DNA of 64,000 bases from Acidobacteriota bacterium (GTDB lineage Bacteria > Acidobacteriota > Thermoanaerobaculia > Gp7-AA8): contig JACPDH010000045.1 in NCBI GenBank assembly GCA_016184115.1, positions 1 to 64,000 of the forward strand, read 5' to 3'. Positions 24,134 to 32,199 of this stretch are shown piece by piece. A model generated the notes under the pieces. That model was not told the DNA's origin, searched no databases, and saw only the letters and a list, made by a program, of their open reading frames with translations. Position 1 is the first letter of the stretch. Each line of letters starts with the position of its first letter. The translations under genes were made by a program, and so were the position numbers.

Positions 24134-25270
24134 ATGGCGAAGTACGACATTGCATGGCTTCCCGGAGACGGGGTCGGCGTCGAGGTTCTCGAGGCCGCAA
24201 AGATCGTTCTCGACGCCGTCGAGCTCGACGCGAACTACATCCACGGTGACATCGGCTGGGAGTTCTGGTGCAGGGAGGGCGACGCCTTTCCGCAGAGGAC
24301 GATCGACCTGCTTCGAAACGTGAAGGCCGCAATGTTCGGTGCGATCACGTCGAAGCCGGTGAAGGCCGCCGAGGCGGAGCTCGTTCCGGAGCTCAAGGGC
24401 AAGGGGCTCGTCTACCGCTCGCCGATCGTCCGTATGCGGCAGACGTTCGATCTCTACACGAGTCTCCGTCCTTGCAAGGCGTATCCCGGGAACCCGCTCA
24501 ACTACAAGGAAGGGATCGACATCGTTGTCTTCCGCGAGAATACGGAAGACCTCTACTGCGGCGTCGAATTCAACACGGTGCCCGACGATCTCGCATGGGC
24601 GCTCGGCTCTCTATCGAAGAACTTTGCGCCGTTTGCGTCGCTGAACGGAAACGACTACGCGATATCGTGCAAGATCAACACGCGCAAGGGATCGGAACGG
24701 ATCATCCGTGCCGGCTACGAGTTCGCGAAGAAGTTCGGCCGCAAGAAGGTGACGATCGTCCACAAGGCGAACGTCGTCCGCGCGACTGACGGCCTCTTCC
24801 TCGACATCGCGAAAGAGGTCGCGAACCACTACCCCGGAATCACGTTCGACGAAGCAAACATCGACGCGATGACGATGTGGACGCTCAAAAACCCGCTCAG
24901 CTACGACGTGATGGTCGCGCCTAACCTCTACGGCGACATCATCTCCGACCTCTGCGCGCAGATGGTCGGCGGACTCGGCTTCGCAGCCTCGGGGAACATC
25001 GGCGACAAGCTCGCCGTCTTCGAACCGACTCACGGCTCCGCCCCGAAGTACACCGGCCTCTACAAGGTGAATCCGATCGCGGCGATCCTTTCCGCAAAGA
25101 TGATGTGCGACTGGCTCGGCGAGACCGAGAAGGGCGCGCGCATCGAATCAGCCGTCGCCGAGGTCATCAAGGAAGGGAAGGTTCGAACGTACGACATGGG
25201 CGGCAGCGCCACGACGATCGACATGGGGAAGGCAATCGCGGAGAAGGTCGGCGTGGGAGTCGGCGCGTAG
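24134..25270 (+). CDS. Isocitrate/isopropylmalate-family dehydrogenase (NADP-type features)
   Basis: The protein belongs to the beta-decarboxylating dehydrogenases. It looks closest to isocitrate dehydrogenase: IVVFRENTEDLYCGVEF, VHKANVVRATDG, and HGSAPKYTG, where the Lys-Tyr pair is typical of NADP use. The substrate loop reads YRSPIVRMRQTFDLY; by recall of the E. coli enzyme, Ser113, Arg119 and Arg129 are kept but Asn115 is replaced by Ile. The start is the ATG at 24134, six bases after GGAGG; the ATG at 24128 abuts that site. It lies 64 bases after the small-subunit gene. Confidence 0.9.
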   Translation: MAKYDIAWLPGDGVGVEVLEAAKIVLDAVELDANYIHGDIGWEFWCREGDAFPQRTIDLLRNVKAAMFGAITSKPVKAAEAELVPELKGKGLVYRSPIVRMRQTFDLYTSLRPCKAYPGNPLNYKEGIDIVVFRENTEDLYCGVEFNTVPDDLAWALGSLSKNFAPFASLNGNDYAISCKINTRKGSERIIRAGYEFAKKFGRKKVTIVHKANVVRATDGLFLDIAKEVANHYPGITFDEANIDAMTMWTLKNPLSYDVMVAPNLYGDIISDLCAQMVGGLGFAASGNIGDKLAVFEPTHGSAPKYTGLYKVNPIAAILSAKMMCDWLGETEKGARIESAVAEVIKEGKVRTYDMGGSATTIDMGKAIAEKVGVGVGA

Positions 25271-25277
25271 GAAAGAC

Positions 25278-25442
25278 AGGTCATAGGTCGGCAGGCAGGT
25301 CATAGGTCATAGGTCAAAGCAGGCAGCCAGTCATGCTGTCGGCTTCGGATGAGCCTCGAGGGGTAGCTCCGCACGTGACCGTTGACCATGCAGGTTGCTG
25401 GACAGCGCCTGCCATGACCTTTGACCTTTGACCTATGACCTC
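25278..25442. repeat. Heptad inverted-repeat element, AGGTCAT type (copy 1)
   Basis: Tandem AGGTCAT and AGGTCAA units (25278-25319, interrupted by GCAGGC) face an inverted run ATGACCT, TTGACCT, TTGACCT, ATGACCT (25414-25441). The spacer is unrelated sequence. It starts seven bases after the dehydrogenase stop and fills most of the gap before the lyase gene. The second copy is at 43656. Confidence 0.85.
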
Positions 25443-25465
25443 TGACTCTACTTCAAGGAAGGGTG

Positions 25466-26395
25466 ATGAAAAGGTTGCTGATTCACGAAGTCGGCCCGCG
25501 CGACGGGATCCAGATCGAGAAGCAGGTCGTCCCGATCGAGACGAAGATCGGCTGGATCGAGATGCTGATGGCCTCGGGCGTCGACATCGTCCAGGCCGGC
25601 TCGTTCGTCAACCCGGCGAAGGTGCCGCAGATGGCAGACACCGACGCGATCTTCAACTACTTCCGTTCCTCGCATCACCGGCGTGAGGGTGTGCTGCTTT
25701 CCGGGCTCGTCCTCAACGAGAAGGGGCTCGAGCGCGCGATCTCATGCGGAGTCGAGTTGATCTGCATGGGCGTCTCGGCGAGCGACACGCACAGCCGGAA
25801 GAACACCGGCATGGGCACCGACGAGGCAATCGCGAGGATCATCCCGATGGCGAGACAGGCGATCGCCGCGGGCCGCCCGGTGCAGCTCTCGGTGCAGTCG
25901 GCGTTCGGCTGCGGCTTCGAAGGGGAGGTCCCGCGCGCACGCGTGATCTCCATCGTCGAGCGCTATCTCGAGGCCGGACTCACGACGATCAGCCTCGCCG
26001 ACACCGCGGGCCACGCGAATCCGCGCCAGGTCACGGAGCTGTACGAAGCGATGTACACGATCGCCCCCGACGTCGAGGCGTCGTGCCATTTCCACGATAC
26101 TTACGGCATGGCGCTCGCAAACTGCTTCGCCGCACTCGAGGCTGGCGTCACCGCATTCGAGTCGGCCTTTGCCGGGTTAGGCGGCTGCCCGTTCACGAAG
26201 TTGAGCGGAGGAAACGTCGCAACCGAGGACCTCGTGCACATGCTGCAGCGTGCCGGTATTCGTCACGACATCGGGCTCGATCCGATCATCGTCGCAGCAA
26301 AGGCGGCTGAAGCGTTCTTCGGCCGGCAGCTGCCCGGCGTGATTCATCGCACTGGAGCGATACCGGCGGGCTCGCCCGCCGAAATCGAGAATTGA
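25466..26395 (+). CDS. HMG-CoA lyase-like enzyme (DRE-TIM family)
   Basis: The protein matches HMG-CoA lyases: HEVGPRDGIQIE at the N-terminus (Arg-Asp), AGSFVNPAKVPQMAD, CHFHDTYGMALAN with the metal-binding His-x-His, and GLGGCPFTKLSGGNVATED with the catalytic Cys loop. The reaction is cleavage of a 3-hydroxy-3-substituted acyl-CoA to acetyl-CoA and a ketoacid. Relatives also cleave other 3-hydroxyacyl-CoAs. The start is the ATG at 25466 after AAGGAAGG. The last codons (GAG-AAT-TGA) come from a heptad repeat. Confidence 0.9.
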   Translation: MKRLLIHEVGPRDGIQIEKQVVPIETKIGWIEMLMASGVDIVQAGSFVNPAKVPQMADTDAIFNYFRSSHHRREGVLLSGLVLNEKGLERAISCGVELICMGVSASDTHSRKNTGMGTDEAIARIIPMARQAIAAGRPVQLSVQSAFGCGFEGEVPRARVISIVERYLEAGLTTISLADTAGHANPRQVTELYEAMYTIAPDVEASCHFHDTYGMALANCFAALEAGVTAFESAFAGLGGCPFTKLSGGNVATEDLVHMLQRAGIRHDIGLDPIIVAAKAAEAFFGRQLPGVIHRTGAIPAGSPAEIEN

Positions 26396-26485
26396 GCATT
26401 GAGAGAACAGGATTGAGAAAATGAGAAGGTTGGCAGGCCGGTGGCTGGGCGAACGCCCGCACTTCCGCCATCTCTCAATCCTCAG
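26386..26485. repeat. Heptad inverted-repeat element, GAATTGA type (copy 1)
   Basis: From 26390 the sequence runs GAGAATT, GAGCATT, GAGAGAA, CAGGATT, GAGAAAA in 7-base steps; TCTCAATCCTCAG at 26472-26484 is the inverted partner. It overlaps the stop codon of the lyase gene and ends shortly before the CoA-transferase. Confidence 0.7.
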
Positions 26486-26514
26486 TTGTCGAATCGCAAC
26501 TCGCGGAGCCCAAA

Positions 26515-27744
26515 ATGCACTCCACCAGACTCCTCCAGAACATCCGCGTCCTCGACCTGACCAACGTCCTCGCGGGACCCTTCGCGACTGAGCTTCTCGC
26601 CCTCTGCGGCGCAGAGGTGATCAAGGTCGAGAACCCCGACGGAGGGGACCTCGCGCGCAAGCTCGGCGCCGTGCCAAAGCTCAACAAGGAGCTGATGGGG
26701 ACGAGCTTCCTCGCGCAGAACGCGAACAAGAAGTCGATGACGCTCAACATGAAGGTTCCCTCGGCGAAACGGGTGTTCCTCAAGCTCGCCGAATCGGCCG
26801 ACGTCGTCGTGGAGAACTTCCGTCCCGGGGTCATGGACCGGCTCGGAATCGGCTGGAAGGTGCTCTCCGCGCTCAATCCGCGCCTGGTCTACTGCGCGAT
26901 TTCCGGCTTCGGCCAGACCGGCCCCGACGCCGAGAAGCCGGCTTACGATCAGATCATTCAGGGACTGAGCGGCGTGATGGCGATCAACGGCGATGAGCGA
27001 CTCAATCCGCTTCGAGCCGGCTTCCCTGTTTGCGACACCGTCGGCGGGCTCAACGCCGCGTTTGCGATCATGGGCGCTCTCTACCATCGCGAGCGGACCG
27101 GTGAGGGACAGTTCATCGACGTCGCGATGCTCGACTCGATCATGCCTCTCATGGGCTGGGTCGCCGCGAATCTCCTGATCGGCGACGTCCAGCCGCAGCT
27201 GTTAGGCAACGACAACTTCACCGCGGCGCCGTCGGGGACGTTCGTCACGAAGGACGGCTACATCAACATCGCCGCGAACCAGCAGCAGCAGTGGGAGACC
27301 CTCTGCGGTCTCCTCGGCGCACCGGAGCTGACGACTGACGCACGCTTCCAGGAGCGCGACACGCGCAAGAAGAACCGCGCCCTCCTCACGCCGCTGATCG
27401 AAGAGAAGCTCAGGCAACAGCCGACAAGCCACTGGGTCGACCTCCTCAACGCGAACGGCGTCCCCTCGGGCGACATCCTCAGCCTCGAGGCGGCGCTCGA
27501 GCAGCCTCAGGTCAAGCACCGCGAGAGCATTCAGTCGGTGAACGACGAGGAGATCGGCGACATCCGCGTCTTCAACCTGACGGCGAAGTTCGAGAAGACT
27601 CCTGCCTCGGTCGATACGGCACCACCACGCCTCTCTGCTCACACATTCGAGATCCTCAGATCACTCGGCCTGACAAGTGCAGAGATCGACGCCATGTACG
27701 CCGAGAAGGCGATCGGCGAAGTAAGGGAACTGGCAAAGGCTTAG
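26515..27744 (+). CDS. Family III CoA-transferase (CaiB/BaiF type)
   Basis: This 409-residue protein has LDLTNVLAGPFATELLALCG at the N-terminus and FPVCDTVGGLNAAFAIMGAL, whose Asp is in the position of the catalytic residue, followed by RERTGEGQFIDVAMLD. These enzymes move CoA between carboxylic acids. Pairing with an HMG-CoA-lyase-like gene recurs in bacteria and suggests activate-then-cleave chemistry on a hydroxy-di- or tricarboxylic acid. It is the last gene of the 22-28 kb cluster. Confidence 0.93.
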   Translation: MHSTRLLQNIRVLDLTNVLAGPFATELLALCGAEVIKVENPDGGDLARKLGAVPKLNKELMGTSFLAQNANKKSMTLNMKVPSAKRVFLKLAESADVVVENFRPGVMDRLGIGWKVLSALNPRLVYCAISGFGQTGPDAEKPAYDQIIQGLSGVMAINGDERLNPLRAGFPVCDTVGGLNAAFAIMGALYHRERTGEGQFIDVAMLDSIMPLMGWVAANLLIGDVQPQLLGNDNFTAAPSGTFVTKDGYINIAANQQQQWETLCGLLGAPELTTDARFQERDTRKKNRALLTPLIEEKLRQQPTSHWVDLLNANGVPSGDILSLEAALEQPQVKHRESIQSVNDEEIGDIRVFNLTAKFEKTPASVDTAPPRLSAHTFEILRSLGLTSAEIDAMYAEKAIGEVRELAKA

Positions 27745-27768
27745 CGTTCTAAAAGGCAGGGTAGCCAG

Positions 27769-28125
27769 TTAGGCTCCGTGCGACTCGCGCGCTCTCGGAT
27801 CGAACGTCCGCCAGCCTGCGCGCGCTGCCGACTCGCACTCCGAGACGAACGCGTCGATCGAGCGCGCCAGCGCGTCGGTCGGTTCTTCGGTCGTCAGCTC
27901 GAGTCCCGAGAACTCGTGCCAGCACTGGTCCTCTTCGGGCGCGAGCCCGTCCTGAAAGAAGAGCTCCGGGACGCGTACCTGGTCGGCGATGAAGTACTCG
28001 AAGCGATCGAGCGTCGCCGCCAGACGACGCTCGATCGCTTCGTTCGCCAGGCCGGAGAACACCACCGCGCCCCACTGCTTGTAGTTGGACGCGTTCCGAT
28101 ACAGATATTCGAAGCGGGTGTTCAT
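27769..28125 (-). CDS. Small conserved hypothetical protein
   Basis: The product (about 118 residues) is acidic and soluble: MNTRFEYLYRNASNYKQWG, FFIADQVRVPELF-like text in the middle (FIADQVRVPELFFQDGL), then CWHEFSGLEL and FDPRARES. It resembles a small conserved family that I cannot name, with no catalytic motif visible. I use the ATG at 28125; an ATG at 28143 adds six residues. It lies downstream of argS on the same strand. Confidence 0.8.
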   Translation of the reverse strand: MNTRFEYLYRNASNYKQWGAVVFSGLANEAIERRLAATLDRFEYFIADQVRVPELFFQDGLAPEEDQCWHEFSGLELTTEEPTDALARSIDAFVSECESAARAGWRTFDPRARESHGA

Positions 28126-28198
28126 GAGGGCGCGAGCATACATCGCTCGGCGGACAGCGTGGAAGCGGAAGTCCCGGTCCGGCCAGTTCCGCTTCCCC

Positions 28199-30160
28199 TT
28201 ACATCCTGTCCGGCATCGGGATCCCGACGAGATCGAAGATCTGATTCATCGTCCTGCGGAAGACCTCGGCGACCACTGCTCTGCGCTGGCGTTCCGCGTC
28301 GTCCTTCTCGTTGAGGATCGGGAACTTGTGATAGAAGCTGTTGAAGGTCTGAGCAAGGTCAAACGCGTGGCGCGTGACGAGCGACAGCTCGAGCGTCTCC
28401 ACGGCACGTCTGATCACGTTGTCGGTGTCGGCACTCATCCGCACGATCTGCCACATGTCATCGACAAGCTCCTCGCCGATCGCCAGGCGGTCGAGCTGCG
28501 ACTTGCCGAGCATTGGATCGACGCCACGCTCTTCCATCTTCCTGAAGATGTTCCCGACACGAACCGTCGAGTACTGCAGATACGGGCCGCTGTCGCCTTC
28601 GAAGCTGAGCGCTTCGTTGACGTCGAATGCGATCACTTTTGTGCGGCCATACTTCAGCATGAAATAGCGGAGCGCCGCGATCGCAATCTGCCGCGCGAGC
28701 TTCGCGTCATCTGCCTCGCTTCCAGTGGAACGCTCGCTGCTGATCTTCTCGCGTGCCTTGGCCTCGAGCTCGTCGAGCATGTCGTCGGCCTTCACGCCGA
28801 GTCCCTTGCGTCCCGACATCTCGAGATACGCCTTCTGCTCGTCCTCCGGCTTCACGTCGACGCCGAGCGCCTTCGCCGTCGCAGGGCTGAGCGCGACCAT
28901 CTCGTAGGAGAAGTGGATCGACCGCTCCGACTCGGTCTGATGCCCAAGGATCCGAAGCCCTTCCTTCACGATCTTCTGCAGGTAGCCTTGCCGCACGTCG
29001 ATGACGTTGTAGACCGACTGCGCACCACCGAAGTGCGGCGCCCCTTCGATCCCGTCCCCTTCGCTCGTCGTCTCCCAGACGATCCGCCCGTCGTCGTAGC
29101 GACGGAACTCACGATAGGCAAACGTGTCGCCGATGAGGCCGAACTTCCAGAGCTGGTAGGCGATGTCCTTGCCGACGTAGGTGACCGTGCCGTTCGAACG
29201 GACGAGGATCTTGTCGGGCTCCTCCATTCCTTCGAACTCCGCGGAGTCGGCGAGCTTCATGACCCAGCAACCCTTGTGCTTCCCTTCCTCTTCGAAGACG
29301 ACGGAACCCGAGGTCTTCAGGAGCTCGAACGCCCGATCCCAGAAGCGCTGACGGATGATGTCGCTCTCCTTGACGAGGACGTCGTACTCGATCCCGAGCC
29401 GGAGTGCCGTTTCGAGATGCCTCGTCACGATCGCCTTCGCCACGATGGCGCCGAGTCGCGCAGTCTCGCCCTCACCTTTCTCGATCCGGTGCAGCGTCTC
29501 TTTCCGCCACTCGATTGCCTCGGGGTGCTTCTCGTAGTGCTGGCCGGTACGCGCATAGAGATCCCAGCAGAAGTAGTCGAACCTCACCGACGGGTCGGCG
29601 ATCCGTTTCTCGACCTCCGCGATCCCTTCGCCGAGGAGCCGCTCGAAGCCGACGACGACGTCCGCGACCTGCACGCCGGTGTCGTCGATGTAGTTCTGCC
29701 GCTCGACGTGATTCCCGAGTGCGACGAGGCAGCGGATCAGCGTGTCGCCTAACACCGCGTTGCGAAGATGCCCGATGTGCGCAGCTTTGTTCGGGTTGAT
29801 GTTCGTATGCTCGACCGTGACGCGATGCCCGGTCGCGCTTGGCGGTGCGCCGATCGCTCGCAGAAATTCGAGCGTGAAGAGACGGCGGTCGAAGTGGAAG
29901 TTGAGGTATCCCGCCCCTTCCACCGAGACTCGGCTGACGGCAACGGGAAGCTCGAGACCGCTCGCGATCGCCTCCGCGATCTGCCGCGGCGCCTTGCGCG
30001 CCTGCTTCGCCAGCTCCATTGCGACCGGCGTCGCGAGGTCGCCCATCGCGAGGCGCGGCGGCGCCTGGAGAACGACACGGTCGATCGGGATACCGAAGAG
30101 GGTCAGCACCCGCGCCTTGATCGCGTCGGAGAGCTGGTCCGTGATTTGCTCGAGAATCAT
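28199..30160 (-). CDS. argS: Arginyl-tRNA synthetase
   Basis: The class I synthetase shows the HIGH motif in AAHIGHLRNAVLGD (residues about 121-134). The KMSKS equivalent is MSGRKGLGVKADD, a form common in ArgS. The C-terminal anticodon-binding DALR domain includes LVTRHAFDLAQTFNSFYH. Its 653 residues are somewhat longer than the usual 560-600, through an enlarged catalytic region. It starts three bases after the upstream phosphatase stop. Confidence 0.97.
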   Translation of the reverse strand: MILEQITDQLSDAIKARVLTLFGIPIDRVVLQAPPRLAMGDLATPVAMELAKQARKAPRQIAEAIASGLELPVAVSRVSVEGAGYLNFHFDRRLFTLEFLRAIGAPPSATGHRVTVEHTNINPNKAAHIGHLRNAVLGDTLIRCLVALGNHVERQNYIDDTGVQVADVVVGFERLLGEGIAEVEKRIADPSVRFDYFCWDLYARTGQHYEKHPEAIEWRKETLHRIEKGEGETARLGAIVAKAIVTRHLETALRLGIEYDVLVKESDIIRQRFWDRAFELLKTSGSVVFEEEGKHKGCWVMKLADSAEFEGMEEPDKILVRSNGTVTYVGKDIAYQLWKFGLIGDTFAYREFRRYDDGRIVWETTSEGDGIEGAPHFGGAQSVYNVIDVRQGYLQKIVKEGLRILGHQTESERSIHFSYEMVALSPATAKALGVDVKPEDEQKAYLEMSGRKGLGVKADDMLDELEAKAREKISSERSTGSEADDAKLARQIAIAALRYFMLKYGRTKVIAFDVNEALSFEGDSGPYLQYSTVRVGNIFRKMEERGVDPMLGKSQLDRLAIGEELVDDMWQIVRMSADTDNVIRRAVETLELSLVTRHAFDLAQTFNSFYHKFPILNEKDDAERQRRAVVAEVFRRTMNQIFDLVGIPMPDRM

Positions 30161-30163
30161 GCG

Positions 30164-30790
30164 TCACCTGCCGTATGCGTGATGGCCGACGTCGTTCCAG
30201 CACCGCATGAGGTAGCGGTCGGAACGCCATTCAAAGAGATTGATCGATGCGTTGTCCTGGAGAAACGTGCGCGCGCTCGCGAGCGGAAGCCCCATGAGCC
30301 CGGTGGCGAGGATCCGAATCGCCAGGCCGTGCGAGACGACGACGGGAACCGCCTTCGGCCCGTTCGCCGCCTCACGCTCTCCGATCGCGAGCATCGCGCG
30401 ACGCACGCGCGTGTCGACATCTGCGAACGACTCGCCACCCGGCGCCGGCGTCGAAGGATCGTGGAGCCAGGCACGATAGAGGTCAGGCTGCGCCTTCCGA
30501 ACTTCATCGAAGGCGACACCCTCCCACTCACCGCAGTTCACCTCGCGCAGGTCGTCGATCGCCTGAAACTCGAGGTCGAGCTCGCGCCCGATGATCTCCG
30601 CAGTCGTTCGCGCGCGCGCCAGCGTCGAGCAATAGAGAGAGGTGGGACCGAGCTCGCGGAGACGGACGCCGAGCAGGCGCGCCTGCTCTTTCCCTTCCTC
30701 CGAAAGCTCACTGTCGCTCCAGCCTTGGGCGACGCCTCGGGCGTTGTCGACGGTCTGGCCATGGCGGCAGAGTATGAGTCGTTCGAACAT
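30164..30790 (-). CDS. Histidine phosphatase family protein
   Basis: The phosphohistidine signature LILCRHGQTVDN is at the N-terminus, and VVVSHGLAIR carries the second catalytic His. GGESFADVDTRVRRAM matches phosphoglycerate-mutase-like phosphatases of about 200 residues. The substrate cannot be assigned; members include phosphosugar and alpha-ribazole phosphatases. It is in one operon with argS. Confidence 0.9.
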   Translation of the reverse strand: MFERLILCRHGQTVDNARGVAQGWSDSELSEEGKEQARLLGVRLRELGPTSLYCSTLARARTTAEIIGRELDLEFQAIDDLREVNCGEWEGVAFDEVRKAQPDLYRAWLHDPSTPAPGGESFADVDTRVRRAMLAIGEREAANGPKAVPVVVSHGLAIRILATGLMGLPLASARTFLQDNASINLFEWRSDRYLMRCWNDVGHHAYGR

Positions 30791-30850
30791 GGGCGTCGTT
30801 GCGGGCCGCGATTTCCGATTGAGGCGCGTGTCTCGACTCGATGACGAAAG

Positions 30851-30950
30851 CCCGAAATGAGAACGTAGAACGATGAATTCAGAACCGAGAAATGGAGCTC
30901 TGACTCTTTTCTGGATTCAACGTTCAGCGTTCTAACTTCTCACTTCAGGG
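30851..30950. repeat. Heptad inverted-repeat element, family A (copy 3)
   Basis: Units AACGTAG, AACGATG, AATTCAG and AACCGAG on the left are matched on the right by TTTCTGGATTC, CGTTCAGCGTT and CTAACTTC. The outer arms are less perfect than in other copies. It lies in the 269-base gap between the phosphatase and DUF4177 genes; 30951-31059 shows no further feature. Confidence 0.8.
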
Positions 30951-31059
30951 TTTCCCTGAATCAGCCGGTACCGATGCTCGAAAACGGTCAACTCGCACAG
31001 CCCGCGAGGGGCTGCACGATATCAGAATCCGTTGTGGGGGGTGAGTGTGCTGCGCGGCG

Positions 31060-31251
31060 TCAGGCTGTGACTTTTTCGCGCTTGAACACCATGCCGATGT
31101 GGTCGGTGGCGCCGGTCTTGAAGTTGATCGATGTAATGCTGACCAGCTCCCAGCCATCCTCACCAAGGCGATTGAGCTCCTCGGCGCGCCGCGGATCCAT
31201 GGAGTAGTTCTCCGATCGGACGTTGATGATCTTGTACTCCCACTTCGTCAT
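31060..31251 (-). CDS. DUF4177-type small protein
   Basis: This 63-residue protein (KWEYKIINVRSENY, LNRLGEDGWELVSITSINF) matches the short DUF4177 pattern, whose function is unknown. GGAGG precedes the ATG at 31251 at good spacing. It stands alone between repeat elements. Confidence 0.85.
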   Translation of the reverse strand: MTKWEYKIINVRSENYSMDPRRAEELNRLGEDGWELVSITSINFKTGATDHIGMVFKREKVTA

Positions 31252-31308
31252 AAATCCGCCTCCCCAGTCCCGTACAAACAGTTGCGGCAGCTGAAGTGTA
31301 GCAATTTA

Positions 31309-31435
31309 GAGGCGAAAGGCGAAAGGCGACAACGCGAACGCAGCCGGTGTGCCGAGAGGTTGCAACGCGATCGTGGGGGCGATCCGTCGGCTCTCCCTCG
31401 CCTTCTCGCGTCACCTGTCGCTTGCCGTTTCCCGC
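31309..31435. repeat. Heptad inverted-repeat element, AGGCGAA type
   Basis: The left arm has AGGCGAA, AGGCGAA and AGGCGAC in 7-base steps from 31310. The right arm (TCGCCTT, CTCGCGT, CACCTGT, CGCTTGC, CGTTTCC from 31398) is a looser inverse. The right arm supplies the last codons and stop of the downstream-facing phosphodiesterase gene. Confidence 0.6.
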
Positions 31436-32103
31436 CACGCCACCGCGTCCGACGGGACGTCGGTGATGACGCCATGGCAGCCCCAGGTGTGGAACGGTTC
31501 CCACCAGTACGACGTGTTCGGCACCCAGGGCACGACCTTCACTCCCGCGTCGAGATACTCGGACACGATCTCCTCATCGACGAACGTATGCGCTGGAAAC
31601 AGCCACTGCGCTCCGAGATTGCGCACGTAACCGGCACCGCGGACGAGATTCCCCGCGATGGTCGCACCGAGCTCGAAGCTTCCGCTCCGGAGCTCGCGCA
31701 GTTCCGCGAGCTCCGCGACGAGCCGATGGTCGAACGCGGCGATGACCACACGCTCGATGCCGGCGACACAATCGACCAGCTCGCGTGCGAAGCCACGTCC
31801 CTTGATCTCGAGAATCAGCTCCGGGGTTCCCGGGAGCTCGCGGAGGCTCGCGAGTGTCACGAGGCCGGGCCAGGCGACGGAGAGCTCCGCGAAGGTGAAG
31901 CGCTCGACAGGAGTGCCACCGATTTCGTCGTCGTGGAAGAGAACGATCGTTCCGTCGACGAGCCGCCTTACGTCAGCCTCGATGCCGTCCGCACCCTCAC
32001 CGACGGCGAGAGCGAATGCGTCGGGTGTGTTCTCCAGAGCGCGCCGCCGGTCGCCTCGGTGACCGTAGATCCGAAGCCGCTGCGAGCCTTGTCTGGATGG
32101 CAT
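31411..32103 (-). CDS. Glycerophosphodiester phosphodiesterase family protein
   Basis: The TIM-barrel signature is clear: YGHRGDRRRALENTPDAF with the catalytic His-Arg, GADGIEADVR with metal-binding acids, and VLFHDDEIGGTP with the second His. The enzyme would hydrolyse glycerophosphodiesters to glycerol-3-phosphate. No signal peptide is seen, so a cytosolic role is likely. Its 230 residues are typical for the short bacterial forms. The last residues (ETASDR) are encoded by a heptad repeat arm. Confidence 0.9.
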   Translation of the reverse strand: MPSRQGSQRLRIYGHRGDRRRALENTPDAFALAVGEGADGIEADVRRLVDGTIVLFHDDEIGGTPVERFTFAELSVAWPGLVTLASLRELPGTPELILEIKGRGFARELVDCVAGIERVVIAAFDHRLVAELAELRELRSGSFELGATIAGNLVRGAGYVRNLGAQWLFPAHTFVDEEIVSEYLDAGVKVVPWVPNTSYWWEPFHTWGCHGVITDVPSDAVAWRETASDR

Positions 32104-32143
32104 AACCTGCTGTTCCTTGAATCAGTTCTGCGCGGCTGTTTCG

Positions 32144-32173
32144 TTGACTTGCCGCGCACCTGAATGGTACGTT
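32144..32173 (+). promoter_or_regulatory. Candidate promoter of the response regulator gene
   Basis: TTGACT (32144-32149) and TACGTT (32168-32173) are 18 bases apart; the -10 is weak. A start near 32180 would exclude the in-frame codon at 32164 and supports translation from 32200. Confidence 0.4.
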
Positions 32174-32199
32174 GGCCCAAACATCGGAGCCAGAAAAAC

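Noticed and set aside
28085-29752. A 555-codon open frame on the plus strand opposite argS
   Set aside because: It is a GC-driven antisense shadow of argS, with Arg/Leu/Asp-rich sequence and no recognisable domain.
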